DNA of 64,000 nt from Rosa chinensis (lineage: Eukaryota; Streptophyta; Magnoliopsida; Rosales; Rosaceae). The notes under the pieces are model-generated. The model was not told the origin of the DNA. It did not search any database and saw only the letters and a list, made by a program, of their open reading frames with translations. Shown here piece by piece: positions 24,365 to 34,546 of the stretch (positions are counted from its first letter, which is position 1; every line of letters begins with the position of its first letter). Made by a program: the position numbers and the translations under genes. Location: NCBI RefSeq assembly GCF_002994745.2, contig NC_037090.1, positions 12,211,501 through 12,275,500 of the forward strand, written 5' to 3'.

Positions 24365-25020
24365 TGTTAGAATTTTATGGTATTTCAAAATACTTGTTGT
24401 TAGTATTCCATTCCAATTGAATTCATCCATTCCGGAATTCAAATGATTATTGATTGCCATAGGTTTTCAGTTACATGAGTTAATGGCAATAGTGGTATGT
24501 TACATGATCATTTGAATTCAATCATGCATTCATGTTCAATCGGACCGTTCAAGTGGAATTCAAATCCATATTCAAAACTCAATAGGTCTGTTACTCTCCT
24601 TAATTGCATGAATTGGTCCTATATTGTGTCTACATGTGTTGGGGTGTTTGAATAGTGTCAGTTACAAAGCTTAATTGTTCCATGATTAATTTCCTCTCGT
24701 GCACTACTATTTATACCCTCCCTAACGAGCTCATCTACACATGAAAAAACTCAACATAGCTATCTCAATATCATGTCTTTGTGAGTCTCTTTTCTCTGTT
24801 CTTTGTCCCACCAAAAGTTTCAAAGCTATTCTACCAATCCAAGTATTGTGAGTGTACACATACGAGGATCAAGGTTGTTGTATCCTGCAGGGTAGGGCGC
24901 TTTAACCTGATACACCAAGACTTAGTCTTCGAGGCACGGATCTACTCTTAAGGGCAGTGACTACACGCCTCAACCTAATAAGTTCTCATTCATTCGAAGC
25001 ATCATCCATTTTTTCCAACA
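24365..25020. mobile_element. Solo LTR
   Basis: A 656-bp unit starting TGTTAGAATT and ending TTCCAACA is flanked by the 5-bp direct repeat GAAAG (24360-24364 and 25021-25025). It has the TG...CA ends and a TATA-like TATTTATACC near 24709, as in a plant Copia-type LTR. No internal region is present, so it is best explained by recombination between the two LTRs of a former full element. Strand is taken as plus from the TATA position but is not certain. Confidence 0.8.
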
Positions 25021-25025
25021 GAAAG

Positions 25026-26193
25026 TCACATAGCTGCTGGTTATTTGTTCATTGTGAGCCACACTAAGATCATCCGATGCACTAGGCTGATTTAAAGGGG
25101 GTGACTATAGGATGTAGGAAATAGTCTTAGTGTGATTTATGGTAACTCATAAAAGAGATTCTTATATTGTGTGTTAGTACAAAATTACCTCAGAAGAGGC
25201 CTAGTTTGTAAACTGTGATCCAAAGTTCGATTATCGAGATTATTAATTTATCGAACATTCATTTTATCGAAATTTAATGTATGTTTGGGAAATTAGGAGT
25301 ACTTGAAAAACATAAAAATATTAGACTTCCTGCAGTAAATGATTATCCTTATCACTATCAAACACTTGCTTAAGAAAAGATTATAAATTCGCTACTACTC
25401 CCATGTCGAATAGAAGACTCAACTCTAGATCATATATGTTTGCTTGTTCAAGTATTATCGATAAGGTAGAAGTCATTCTTTCCTCTAGAAGAGGTGATTT
25501 TATAAGTAGTGATCTAACACAAATTAAGTTAACCAATGAACATTTTCATAAAAAAAAGATGTTACTAGCTTTCAATTATAATGAAGGAGGTTTATGAGGC
25601 AGATTAAGACCCCGTTTAGGATTGCTTCCTTTAAAAAAAAAATCAGCTTAATTTTGTTTAAAATTTTAGATTTTATTGTGTTTGATAAATTAATAAAAAG
25701 CAGTTTTAATTGAAAATTATAGATCACTGATAGCAGATTTTATATGCAACCCAAATGTTACTTTTAGAAACTGCTTTCGATCAAAACACGCGAAGGTTTA
25801 TAAAATCCTAGTAATACCGTCACTCATTGTTGAAAATATCAATCATTATCATGAATATACATATGTTCTTCCTATTTGATTCTTTTCTTTTCATTTTCTT
25901 CTATTGCTTCCCTTGATCTGTGTATATACTCATGACATCAATCTTGTGAAAATGAATATCATGACTTGTTGATATAGATTTTGATTATTTTCTTTTTCTT
26001 CTATTGATTCCTATGTGTACATACCTATATACAAGATATAGATTTTGATTCTTTTCTTTTTTCTTTTTGGAGGGAAAAAAATAAATGACATGATCGATTT
26101 GTTTAGGATGAAAGAAAATAAATTTTTTTAAATCATGTCCTTTGTGGTCAATAAACATATCTACAATATTTTTACTTAGAATTTACCAAACAT
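25026..26193. other. Spacer, no gene seen
   Basis: AT-rich DNA with repeated TTTTGATT(A/C)TTTTCTTTT stretches near 25980-26060. No coding feature. Confidence 0.5.
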
Positions 26194-26207
26194 TCTGAAG
26201 TTGTTTT

Positions 26208-27123
26208 TTTTTTGTTTTTGAAATAATGGTAATTCCATTTATAATAGTGCATGCCAAGAAAGCAATTACATACCCACCTGCTGACACATAACAATGGCCT
26301 AAACAAGGATTTGTGGAGGAACCACAGTGGTACATAGGATAGACCAACTATATTTAAACTTATCGCTCACTTAAAAATGAGTCTATAAGCTATGGAAAAA
26401 CATAGCGAATAGACAAGCCAAACTACACTCGTTAGGTACCTAATACAAGGGAACTTATTGTAATTAGACAAAAAGCTCAAAACATAGGGTTGGGCCAAGG
26501 GCCTAAAACCTAACCCAAATTTAGAAGCTACTAGACTAGGGTAGAAACCCGAGCCCAACAACCTGAAGCTCAATAGGGTAGTCAGCCAAGAAGATCCCCA
26601 CTACCCATCAACCTGGTTCGGGCCCAATCCACCATCTGCTCCCAACCCTCATCGTATGTCACTTTCCCGCTGAATTTGGTCTGACCTCAACCGCCAACCC
26701 ACATTGTCACGATTCACACCACCATGCCAATGATCTAAACCGTTCCAAGCACCACCGACCTACATCACCACCAAACAACACCGTCCCCAGATTCGGTTTC
26801 CCACAGCCCCACACCTCCACCGATCGAAAACCATGTCGTCGCCGTCGGTCCAAGAAAAACCTCCACGGGGATTGACAACCGGCCTGTAACAACACAACCC
26901 ACCGCCCTCAAACCAAACTGACAAAGCTGGGAAAAACCCTCTCCAACATAGTCCCAAGGGCAGTAGCTATCGATCTCCCGTTTGGCAGCACACCCCAAGA
27001 CTGCGGTGAGGCCGGAGGCCACCTCGGACGTCCGGGAGCCGCCGGACGAGACCAATTTTGCAACAACGGTGAACGCGGCCTTAGAGTTCCTCTGGCTCTG
27101 CGCGAATTGTTTCTAGCCAATAC
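26208..27123 (-). mobile_element. Poly(A)-tailed retroposon (minus strand)
   Basis: A 14-bp direct repeat with one mismatch, TCTGAA(G/C)TTGTTTT, flanks it (26194-26207 and 27124-27137). The T-tract at the left end is its tail. The 5' (right) part is GC-rich and includes CGTCCGGCGGCTCCCG, also present with small changes in the element at 1658. Frames up to 96 codons are seen, with no domain. A non-autonomous, LINE-mobilised element is the best explanation. Confidence 0.75.
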
Positions 27124-27137
27124 TCTGAACTTGTTTT

Positions 27138-28440
27138 ATATACTAACAACATTTTTAAAAGTATTGTTCACCAAACACGAAACTGTTTTAATTCACAATT
27201 GATTATTCTCACAACACAACAACATCAGTTTTTTTTCATTTTTTTTTTTCAAAAGTCACAGTAATCCCAAACTAATTTATTATGTAACACATTATTAAGG
27301 CGAAGCCACCAAAGGAATTAAAGAAAATGACTTTTGTATATTTTGGATTATCTTCTATTACAATCTATTTGAAATATTTGTTTTCAATAATATATTCTAT
27401 CTACTACTGAAGGTGCGTGTTCTTTAGGTTTTATACTAAAAAAATGCCAATGGCACCTAAACTTGTCTTCATTTTGTTTTAAAACAATAAATTCCAAAGA
27501 CAATGACATTACCAACAGTACTCTACAATAATTTAATTAGTAATTATGTTTAGAATTGTATATGTCAAGTTTCGGTATACTTTTCGCAAGCAGACAGAAA
27601 GGTAAGTACAGGCTTTCCTTTATATTGCTTAGCTGTTTGAGAAACATGCAGAGGGGATGACAATTAAGCTTTTGATTTCACAAGTCCCAACAATGGAAGC
27701 AGTGAAAGTAAACTCTTCTAACTGTGGATAAGTAATTAATTTTCAGAAATTATTCTCCAAACAAAATTCATTCATACTCAGGTAATGTATTCGAACGACA
27801 TACATTTTTAAAATAAATTTGACATAAAAATTGTTAACAACCGCAATAGTTGAAGAAATATGTTTTATCCTCTATTATTTTCCAGTCACTCACGTATCAT
27901 ATCACACACAAGACCTTCAAATAATTGATAACTTTCACCATCATCGATCTTCACTTGTCTTTGAAAACTGTCCCCTCTTCACCTTCCTCCCTCTCTTTCT
28001 GCGTTGTTTGATATGAAGAAACCATGAGGGCCTAAATTAAGATATGTCTAATTAAATCATAGATAAACAAGTTGAGAATGAGGACATTAATTCCGTAGAA
28101 TCTCTCTGGATAGGACAATCTCACTAGGGTATTCTATCATTAAAGAAGAGTCTTAGTCCTTCTCTAAGTTTATTTGTATTATAGGAAATGTAAATATCCT
28201 TTCATTTTTGTCGAACATATTGGAATTAAAGGGATTCTAGTTTTGAAAATGAAGCCGATCCATCTTAGCAGGATGGAATTCTTCAACAGATCTGAGCTTC
28301 TTCAGACATGTGACCTAGTCCATTTTAAATCAATCTACTATTATCTTCCCACCGTACCCTAGCCTGTTGGCAAGTTGTTTTGAAAAATCAAGCTTATTAT
28401 TTATATAAAGATGAAATAATACTGAGAAAATAGTTTATTA
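27138..28440. other. Spacer, no gene seen
   Basis: AT-rich with no coding similarity recognised. Confidence 0.5.
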
Positions 28441-28461
28441 CAAAATGGACTCTTTTTATTA

Positions 28462-28938
28462 TTGAAAACAAAATATGAAAATGTGAAGAGGCCCGTGGCT
28501 AAATGGAAATGTCCTCCACGTGGTAGACTGAGATTAAATATTGATGGTGCTTTTAGGGCGGACGACGGTGTTGGAGGCATTGGAGTAGTGGTCAGAGATG
28601 AGATGGGCACGGGTATTGCGGCTATTGCAAGACCTTTTCTACATGCACACTCGGCTATCAATATGGAAGCGGAGGCGTGTAGAGCGGGTCTTCTTCTTAG
28701 TATACACCAAGGTTGGACGGGAATTGACGTTGAAAGCGACTCTGCCCTTTTGATTGCTGCTCTCAATAGCAAGAAGGAGAACTTATCGGAGGTAAGTCGA
28801 GTTTTGGATGATTGTAAAGACTACATGACTGCTTTTCAATCAATTAGAATTCGACATATCTACCATGAAACAAATGGTGTTGCACATAGACTTGCACACC
28901 TTACTAGTGTTTATGGGTTAGATGATGTTTGGCTTTAG
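28462..28938 (+). pseudogene. LINE ORF2 RNase H fragment
   Basis: A frame of 158 codons gives an RVT_3-type RNase H fold: RLRLNIDGAFRADDGVGGIGVVVRDE, then MEAEACRAGLLL and VESDSALLIAAL, and the closing RHIYHETNGVAHRLAHL. The acidic residues (D in NIDG, E in EAE, D in ESD) are all present. It starts without the preceding zf-RVT or reverse transcriptase, and downstream sequence (to about 29106) has the GC-rich then A/AT-rich 3' end of a LINE, with CCTCCCAGCTAGGCTGGG before the tail. The simplest reading is a 5'-truncated insertion. A host gene with an RNase H-like domain is possible but has no promoter or splice support. Confidence 0.7.
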
Positions 28939-29333
28939 ATAAGACTCCTGCTATTATTTAGGATGTACTCTACGAGGATTATTGTCATTGTTACTATGTA
29001 GCACGGGGTTCAGGTTTTATGTCTCCCCCCGGTTGCAAAATTTTAATATAATAAATGGAATCGGGCGTGGGGCTGAGCCTCCCAGCTAGGCTGGGTTCCA
29101 AACATCTTTAAAAAATATATATATATATGATTCATGTACATACTTACAACTTCTGAAGATATGGTTATTGAAACAAAAGTTTATTTTACTTTCCGGATGA
29201 TCTTATTTATCATAGCCAAGTACAATCGTACAAATATGACTTTTACTTATTTACTTTTTGACAATCTATAAGATGTGGTTAAAGGCAAATGATCGCTTAA
29301 TTAAAACAAAATTCATATGAAAAATGTACATGT

Positions 29334-29570
29334 TGATAAAGTAATCTGGAGTTTACATCCAAAACCAATTGGCAATGGATGTAGTGGCTCAAACTCTTAT
29401 AAACCCATAGGCAATGTCCCATTTTTCCCATGTGGAATGTATATATTCTCAACACGCTCCTGCACGTGTGGCGAATTTTTAAGCCATACACGTGGACAAC
29501 TTGGGTGACGTGGAGCCTGTGTGACCGTTATGCATGCACACGTGGGTAACCTGCTTTAATGCCATGATAA
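29334..29570 (-). mobile_element. TRIM retrotransposon, incomplete copy
   Basis: A 121-bp LTR (29334-29454) is followed by an internal segment of about 108 bp, both clearly related to the tandem TRIM at 31179-31764. Only the first few bases of the second LTR (TGATAAAA at 29564) remain. The primer-binding region near 29552-29563 is degraded. Orientation is minus by comparison with the other copy. Confidence 0.75.
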
Positions 29571-29884
29571 AACTAAAGGAAACAGAGAGAAAACGAAAGA
29601 AAGCAGAAAAATCAAAGAAGAAAATGGGGCTATATTATTGATAGAGATGAGTTCGTACAGGAACTTATAGTTAGCTAAGAAGCTGCAGATGACTTGCATG
29701 TGACAAACAGTTGACAAACTAACAATTAAACCAGCTTTAACAACAAGTAATTACCACGTACAGTAACAGAGAAAGTACTAAATGGAATAGTAACTCTAAC
29801 ACATGTAACAAAGAAAGGTTTTAGATAAACGTACGTTAAGAACGCAGACGAATTAGTCTCACTAACATTATTCAATTCTGCTTA
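29571..29884. other. Spacer, no gene seen
   Basis: AT-rich between the TRIM remnant and the LINE tail. Confidence 0.5.
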
Positions 29885-29921
29885 GATTAATTATTATTTT
29901 TGTTTTATTTTATTTTTTGAA

Positions 29922-32250
29922 TTAAAGAGTACATACAAGTTGTATGCCTCTGTTTCATAGATAAGAATAGTATAAGAATGACTACTCTGTTTCAATAATT
30001 GTAGTGCAGTGTAGCTCATGCTAACAAAAATACCTCGCCTTGTAAGCAATTTAGACTACCTAACTTCACACAACGAGCACGCAATTGTGGTACAGTGAAG
30101 CCAAACACTTCTATAAAGGCTCATAGAGAGACCCTTACTAGCTAGCATAGACATTTATTCTAAATAAAGCAAAATAAGACTACACAACTATGAGGTCCTT
30201 TCCCTTTGAAGGGTTAGGGTTATCCTCAGTTCTAGATATAATGAACTCTAGTAAACCATTAATCAACCTTTCCACTTTTCTGGAGCTTTGACTCGCTTCG
30301 CCCGTGAGTACTTCATTGGCAACATTTGGACAACTTTGATCTCTGGCTTACTTTTATTTTTTGCTCCTTTCGGTCTACCCCGTTTCTTGGGTGCCTCATG
30401 TACTAGCTTCATAGCAAACAAGCCCATTGATATAGCATCTAGGTTGGTTCTGCCCACAGCGAGGCTGAGATGCAGCTTCTTTGGCGACACCCCATCCTCC
30501 TCTGTTCTCTTCCTGCACACTCCACAACTGTGCATTACTGTTGGAGCGACCACTGACTGCACCACTTGTCCACCAGCCTCCTCAATCATAACTAGACCAG
30601 ATGCAGTCGTTGTTTCCACCACTATATCATGTCTATCCTTAGCTTCCCCTGCCGTTGATCCATTTCCACCATCTTGGCTTTCTATCCTGTCCTTGGCCAC
30701 TATCATGGATCAGAGGTGTATCTCTATCCTTGAATTAGGTTTTGCAGCAGGTAAAACCCTGTTCAAACCAGACGCCACTGTTGAAACCGCTTGTGCCCTA
30801 AAGACCAAGGATGCACCTGCAGTTGGTGTCACATCCACCCTGCTCAACACTCGCTCTATGTTCTGCCTCGTAGAAGTCATCTCAACTCTCAAGACTTCCT
30901 GCAGCAGTGGTCTAGAGCACGACAACCCAACATGGGTAAGGAGACCTCAATCCCTACACCATCCATATAGGTTTTCAAAGAAGAAATCCTGGTCCATATC
31001 AATGCTGTCGTCATCGTGAAACTCCGGCAAAAAATTACCGGTTGCATCAGGTCTACTTCAATCTTAGTTTGAATCTGACTTGCGTCAAACTCCATTAATT
31101 GTATCCTTCTGAATGTACCGTCCCAGTGCACTCCCCACTCACTGAAGGCACTAATTCATGTGGAAAGCCGGTAGGAATTGATAAAGTAATTTGGGGTTCA
31201 CATCTAAAACCAATTGGCAATGGATACAGTGACCCAAACATTTATAAACTCATAGGCAAGGTCCAATTTTTCCCATGTGGGATGTATATATTCTCAACAC
31301 CCCCACACGTGTGGCGAATTTTCAAGCCATACACGTGGACAACTTTAGGTGATGTTGAGCCAGTGTGGCCGTGAGGCATGCACACGTGGGTAACCTGGCT
31401 CTGACACCATGATAAAGTAATCTAGGGTTCACATCCAAAACCAATTAACAATAGATGGAGTGGCCCAAACCCTTATAAACTCATAGGCAATGTCTCATTT
31501 TTCCCATGTGGGATTTATATATTCTTAACACGCCTCCGAACGTGTGGCGAATTTTCAAGCCATACACGTGGACAACTTTGGGTGACGTGGAGACTGTATG
31601 GCTGCGAGGCATGCACACGTGGGATAACCTGGCCTTGATACCATGATAAAGTAATCTGGGGTTCATATCCAAAATCAATTGGCAATGGATAGAGTGACTC
31701 AAACCCTTATAAATTCATAGGCAATGTCCCATTTTTTCCATGTGGGATGTATATATTCTCAACAGGAATCCATGCACCTTGATCTAGAAAGCTAAGGCGA
31801 AAATGGGGACGTCTCTAATAGGCCCAACACCATCACAGGGTGCTAACACCACCGGGGCACGATCAAAACCCCACGGCCCTCCTTGAATAATCCGATTACG
31901 ATCCAACAGGTCCGGGAAAGTAAACAATAACCGGTCATCTTGTTATTGGATAGTATAGCAGCCATTGAGTTGCTAGGTTAGCCGGAAGATTCCCATAAAC
32001 AAGCGTTTGCTAAAACCTCGAGCAGTCAGTAGCTTTCCCACCAAGTATGTCTGTGACCTTCGTAGCCTTTCCCCCTTCGGTGGTCGAAGATCTACTAGCT
32101 TCTGTGCATCTGCTAGTCCCAGTGATGCGGCCAAGCGCACTTCCATTTCATTAACAGCTTCCATCTCTATCGTCTTCACTGAAAAATTAATGTTTTGTAG
32201 GCTAGGGTTTTCCTCTCTCACGATTACTCTGGCTACGCTCTTGTGGCTAG
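29922..32250 (-). mobile_element. ORF1-only LINE interrupted by a TRIM (minus strand)
   Basis: Read on the minus strand: a short leader from about 32250, then an ORF1 beginning MREENPSLQNINFSVKTIEME at 32221. It continues with a DUF4283-like stretch in broken frames (LLFTFPDLLDRNRIIQGGPW near 31900), an interruption by the TRIM 31179-31764, more ORF1 (VHWDGTFRRIQLMEF, from about 31131), and the basic tail KKRGRPKGAKNKSKP before a stop at 30263. About 340 bp of 3' sequence and T-rich DNA follow on the left. ORF2 is absent. Several stops and shifts show decay. A 10-bp repeat GATTAATTAT at 29885-29894 and 32294-32303 may be the target duplication, but the 40 bases between 32250 and 32293 are unexplained. 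Confidence 0.7.
31179..31764 (-). mobile_element. Tandem TRIM: three LTRs and two internal segments
   Basis: Three 121-bp LTR copies (31179-31299, 31410-31530, 31644-31764) are separated by internal segments of 110 and 113 bp. A 5-bp target duplication GGAAT bounds the whole (31174-31178 and 31765-31769). On the minus strand the LTR starts TGTT(G/A)AGAATATA and ends CTTTATCA, followed by a primer-binding site of the TGGT(A/G)TCAGAGCC type, with a polypurine-like tract at the other LTR. The size and lack of coding match terminal-repeat retrotransposons in miniature. The single flanking duplication shows that the array is one insertion or arose after insertion by unequal exchange. Confidence 0.85.
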
Positions 32251-32400
32251 TTTTTTTTTTTTAATAGAAACTTACATATTTGTTTAACTCTCTGATTAAT
32301 TATATTTATTGATCATTGTATAAATACATGTGATCTTGGTCTCCATACGTGACTATGTCATTCAAGACCTCAATATGATGTAATAAAAGACTTGGGTTAA

Positions 32401-32420
32401 TATATATATATATATATATA
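32401..32420. repeat. (TA)n left of foldback 1
   Basis: Ten TA units directly abut the foldback element at 32421; another run follows at 32830-32843. Confidence 0.9.
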
Positions 32421-32829
32421 GGAATTTTCTCAGGTGCGGACGTCCGTACCGAATTTTCGGTACGGATTTCCTGTTTTCGACCACTTTCCGGCCACATTTT
32501 TACATCTTAACCGTTCAGTTTTTAGGTCCTAGTGTATAGATCATCTCTACAAAATTTCAGCCAATTTGGTGATCGTTAAGGCATCAAAAACTACATTTTA
32601 CATGAACAGACTGAATCTGTCTAACCGGAACCGTTCGTATTTATAATGGTAAATTGCAGTTTTGGATACCTTGAAGATCACCAAATTGGCTGAAATTTTT
32701 CAGAGGTGATCTATACACTAGGACCTAAAAACTGAACGGTTAAGATGTAAAAATGTGGCCAGAAAGTGGTTGAAAACAGGAAATCTGTACCGTCCGCTCG
32801 GTACGGACGTCCGCACCTGAGACGGACTG
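32421..32829. mobile_element. Foldback element in a (TA)n tract, copy 1
   Basis: A 409-bp unit with arms of about 170-180 bp forming a nearly complete hairpin; both arms contain CCAATTTGGTGATC or its complement, and the loop is about 50 bp. The outer part includes TCAGGTGCGGACGTCCG and its complement. TA repeats flank both sides, so the target was a TA microsatellite, as described for Micron-type elements of rice. No open frame. Copy 2 is at 33196-33605. Confidence 0.8.
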
Positions 32830-32843
32830 TATATATATATATA

Positions 32844-33151
32844 CTTCTCGGTAAGCTGCGGGTAATGTCATACAGGACAAGGCGTTTAACATGCCCTCAG
32901 AGCTAAAGCTTCTCTAGAAGTGCTCTTGCTTATCGACCGCTTTTCGACCGGTCAGTAAGAAGGAGTACATGGTCTACTGCTCTGTCACCTCTACGAGCAA
33001 CTATATCCGCTGCTCCGTGAGTAGGATCTACAGTTTCCTGTGGTAGTAATGTCTTCCTATAAGCTCGTGACAGGGGTACAAAAGGAATAAGTGCTCAAAG
33101 CTATAGGCGAAAAGGGTTAGCTGCCCTTGTTGATTAAAGGATCTGGGGTCT

Positions 33152-33153
<2 letters not shown>
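32844..33153. other. Spacer between the two foldbacks
   Basis: About 310 bp of mixed composition with no frame, inverted repeat or match to the neighbouring elements. Confidence 0.45.
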
Positions 33154-33193
<40 letters not shown>

Positions 33194-33195
33194 TA
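33154..33195. repeat. (TA)n left of foldback 2
   Basis: About 20 TA units with one break near 33187. Confidence 0.9.
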
Positions 33196-33603
33196 GAACT
33201 TTGCTCAGGTGCGGATATCCGCACCGAAGCAAAAAGGTACGGATTTGCCATTTTTTCCCACTTTACGATTATATTTTCACATCTTAACCGTTCAATGTTT
33301 AGTTCCTAATGTATAGATCATCTCTACAAAATTTCAGCCAATTTGGTGATCGTTAAGGTATCCAAAACTGCAATTTACACGAACGGACCGAAACTGTCGA
33401 ACCGGAACCATTCATATTTATAATGGTAAATTGCAGTTTTGGATGACTTAACGATCACCAAATTGGCTGAAATTTTGCAGAGATGATCTATACATTAGGA
33501 CCTAAAAACTGAACGGCTAAGATGTGAAAATATGATCGGAAAGTGGAGAAAAACTGGAAATCCGCACCGAAGCAAAAGGTCCAGACGTCCACACCCAAGA
33601 AGG

Positions 33604-33605
<2 letters not shown>
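33196..33605. mobile_element. Foldback element in a (TA)n tract, copy 2
   Basis: A 410-bp unit of the same family as copy 1: it shares the long inverted arms with CATCTTAACCGTTCA, ATAGATCATCTCTACA and CCAATTTGGTGATCGTTAAG, and likewise sits between TA repeats (33154-33195 and 33606-33639). The outermost 40 bp differ more from copy 1 than the arms do. Confidence 0.8.
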
Positions 33606-33649
<44 letters not shown>

Positions 33650-33653
33650 CACT
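33606..33653. repeat. (TA)n followed by (AC)n
   Basis: About 17 TA units (33606-33639) directly followed by a short (AC)n run. Confidence 0.9.
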
Positions 33654-34107
33654 CTCATGATCATCTTGGAGTGGCCTTTTACAGGACACGATGGCTATTT
33701 CTTGACACATACATTCGGAGGAGTCAAATGGACCTGGCCGAATGCTTAAGCCAAAAACTAAAGACTTGACCCGTATCACAACAGTCATTAATTTCTGGCA
33801 CGGTATTTAAAATTCGTCATTATTGACCGACTTTATTGACATCAAAGTCTTGTACGTTACTTTGTTTTGAAAACTCTAAGTTCAGGTGGAAATGAAGGTT
33901 AACCTGATGATTAATCAACCAACTAGAACTTGTATTGTTAAAGAATTGAGAATGGCTGATGATTCCCTTCTATTATTTCCAAGAAAATTGACACCCTAAA
34001 GCATTACACATGATATACAATTTGAAAAAACCGTAAAAAGACTCGTCCACTGTTTGATACGGAAGTCAGAAAACAAGAATGTATTCCATGAACTATACGC
34101 GTTGCCT

Positions 34108-34527
34108 TTTTTTTTTCTTTTCTTTAATCAAAACCCTCAATGGCGAGGTAAATTTTTTATTAAAATATAGGAAAATATAAGCATGAGGAGAGGACAATCC
34201 TACCCCTTCAAAAAAAAAAAAATACCAATGATCAGGAAGGGCATACAACCCGTCTTTCAAAACAAATAAAACTCGAATAGATCAACCAGAAAACATGACT
34301 TCTAATGCTGAAACAACAGAAATTATCGAAAACGAAAGTTAGGAAGATCCAGTCTATCTAGAATGCAAAATTGATTAATGAAATCTGGATATGAATCCCA
34401 CCTAGTCAAGTTCGTCGATGAAACACCAAAATTGGCCAAAGCATCAGTTACTTGGTTCCCTTCTCAAAAGATTTGAGAGCAACGAAATTGTGTCATTGAA
34501 ATCCGATGAATACAATTCTTCCATCAT
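34108..34527 (-). mobile_element. 5'-truncated LINE 3' end (minus strand)
   Basis: A 19-bp direct repeat with two mismatches, TGAACTATA(C/T)G(C/T)GTTGCCT, flanks it (34089-34107 and 34528-34546), and a T-tract lies at the left end. The minus strand encodes the last part of a LINE RNase H domain (EGNQVTDALANFGVSSTNL), then a 3' UTR. Two internal T/A runs are seen. The mismatched duplication suggests an older insertion. Confidence 0.75.
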
Positions 34528-34546
34528 TGAACTATATGTGTTGCCT

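Noticed and set aside
28462..28938. Domesticated RNase H-like host gene
   Set aside because: All active residues are present, but the 3' sequence looks like a LINE end and no promoter, start context or intron supports a host gene.
30288..31019. Plus-strand frame of 243 codons
   Set aside because: It is antisense to the LINE ORF1 region on the minus strand, which has the AT-hook-like tail, and it shows no domain of its own.
32250..32303. Treating GATTAATTAT (29885 and 32294) as the secure target duplication of the LINE
   Set aside because: It is only 10 bp, AT-rich, and leaves about 40 bp of unexplained sequence between the repeat and the LINE 5' end, so it is noted only as a candidate.
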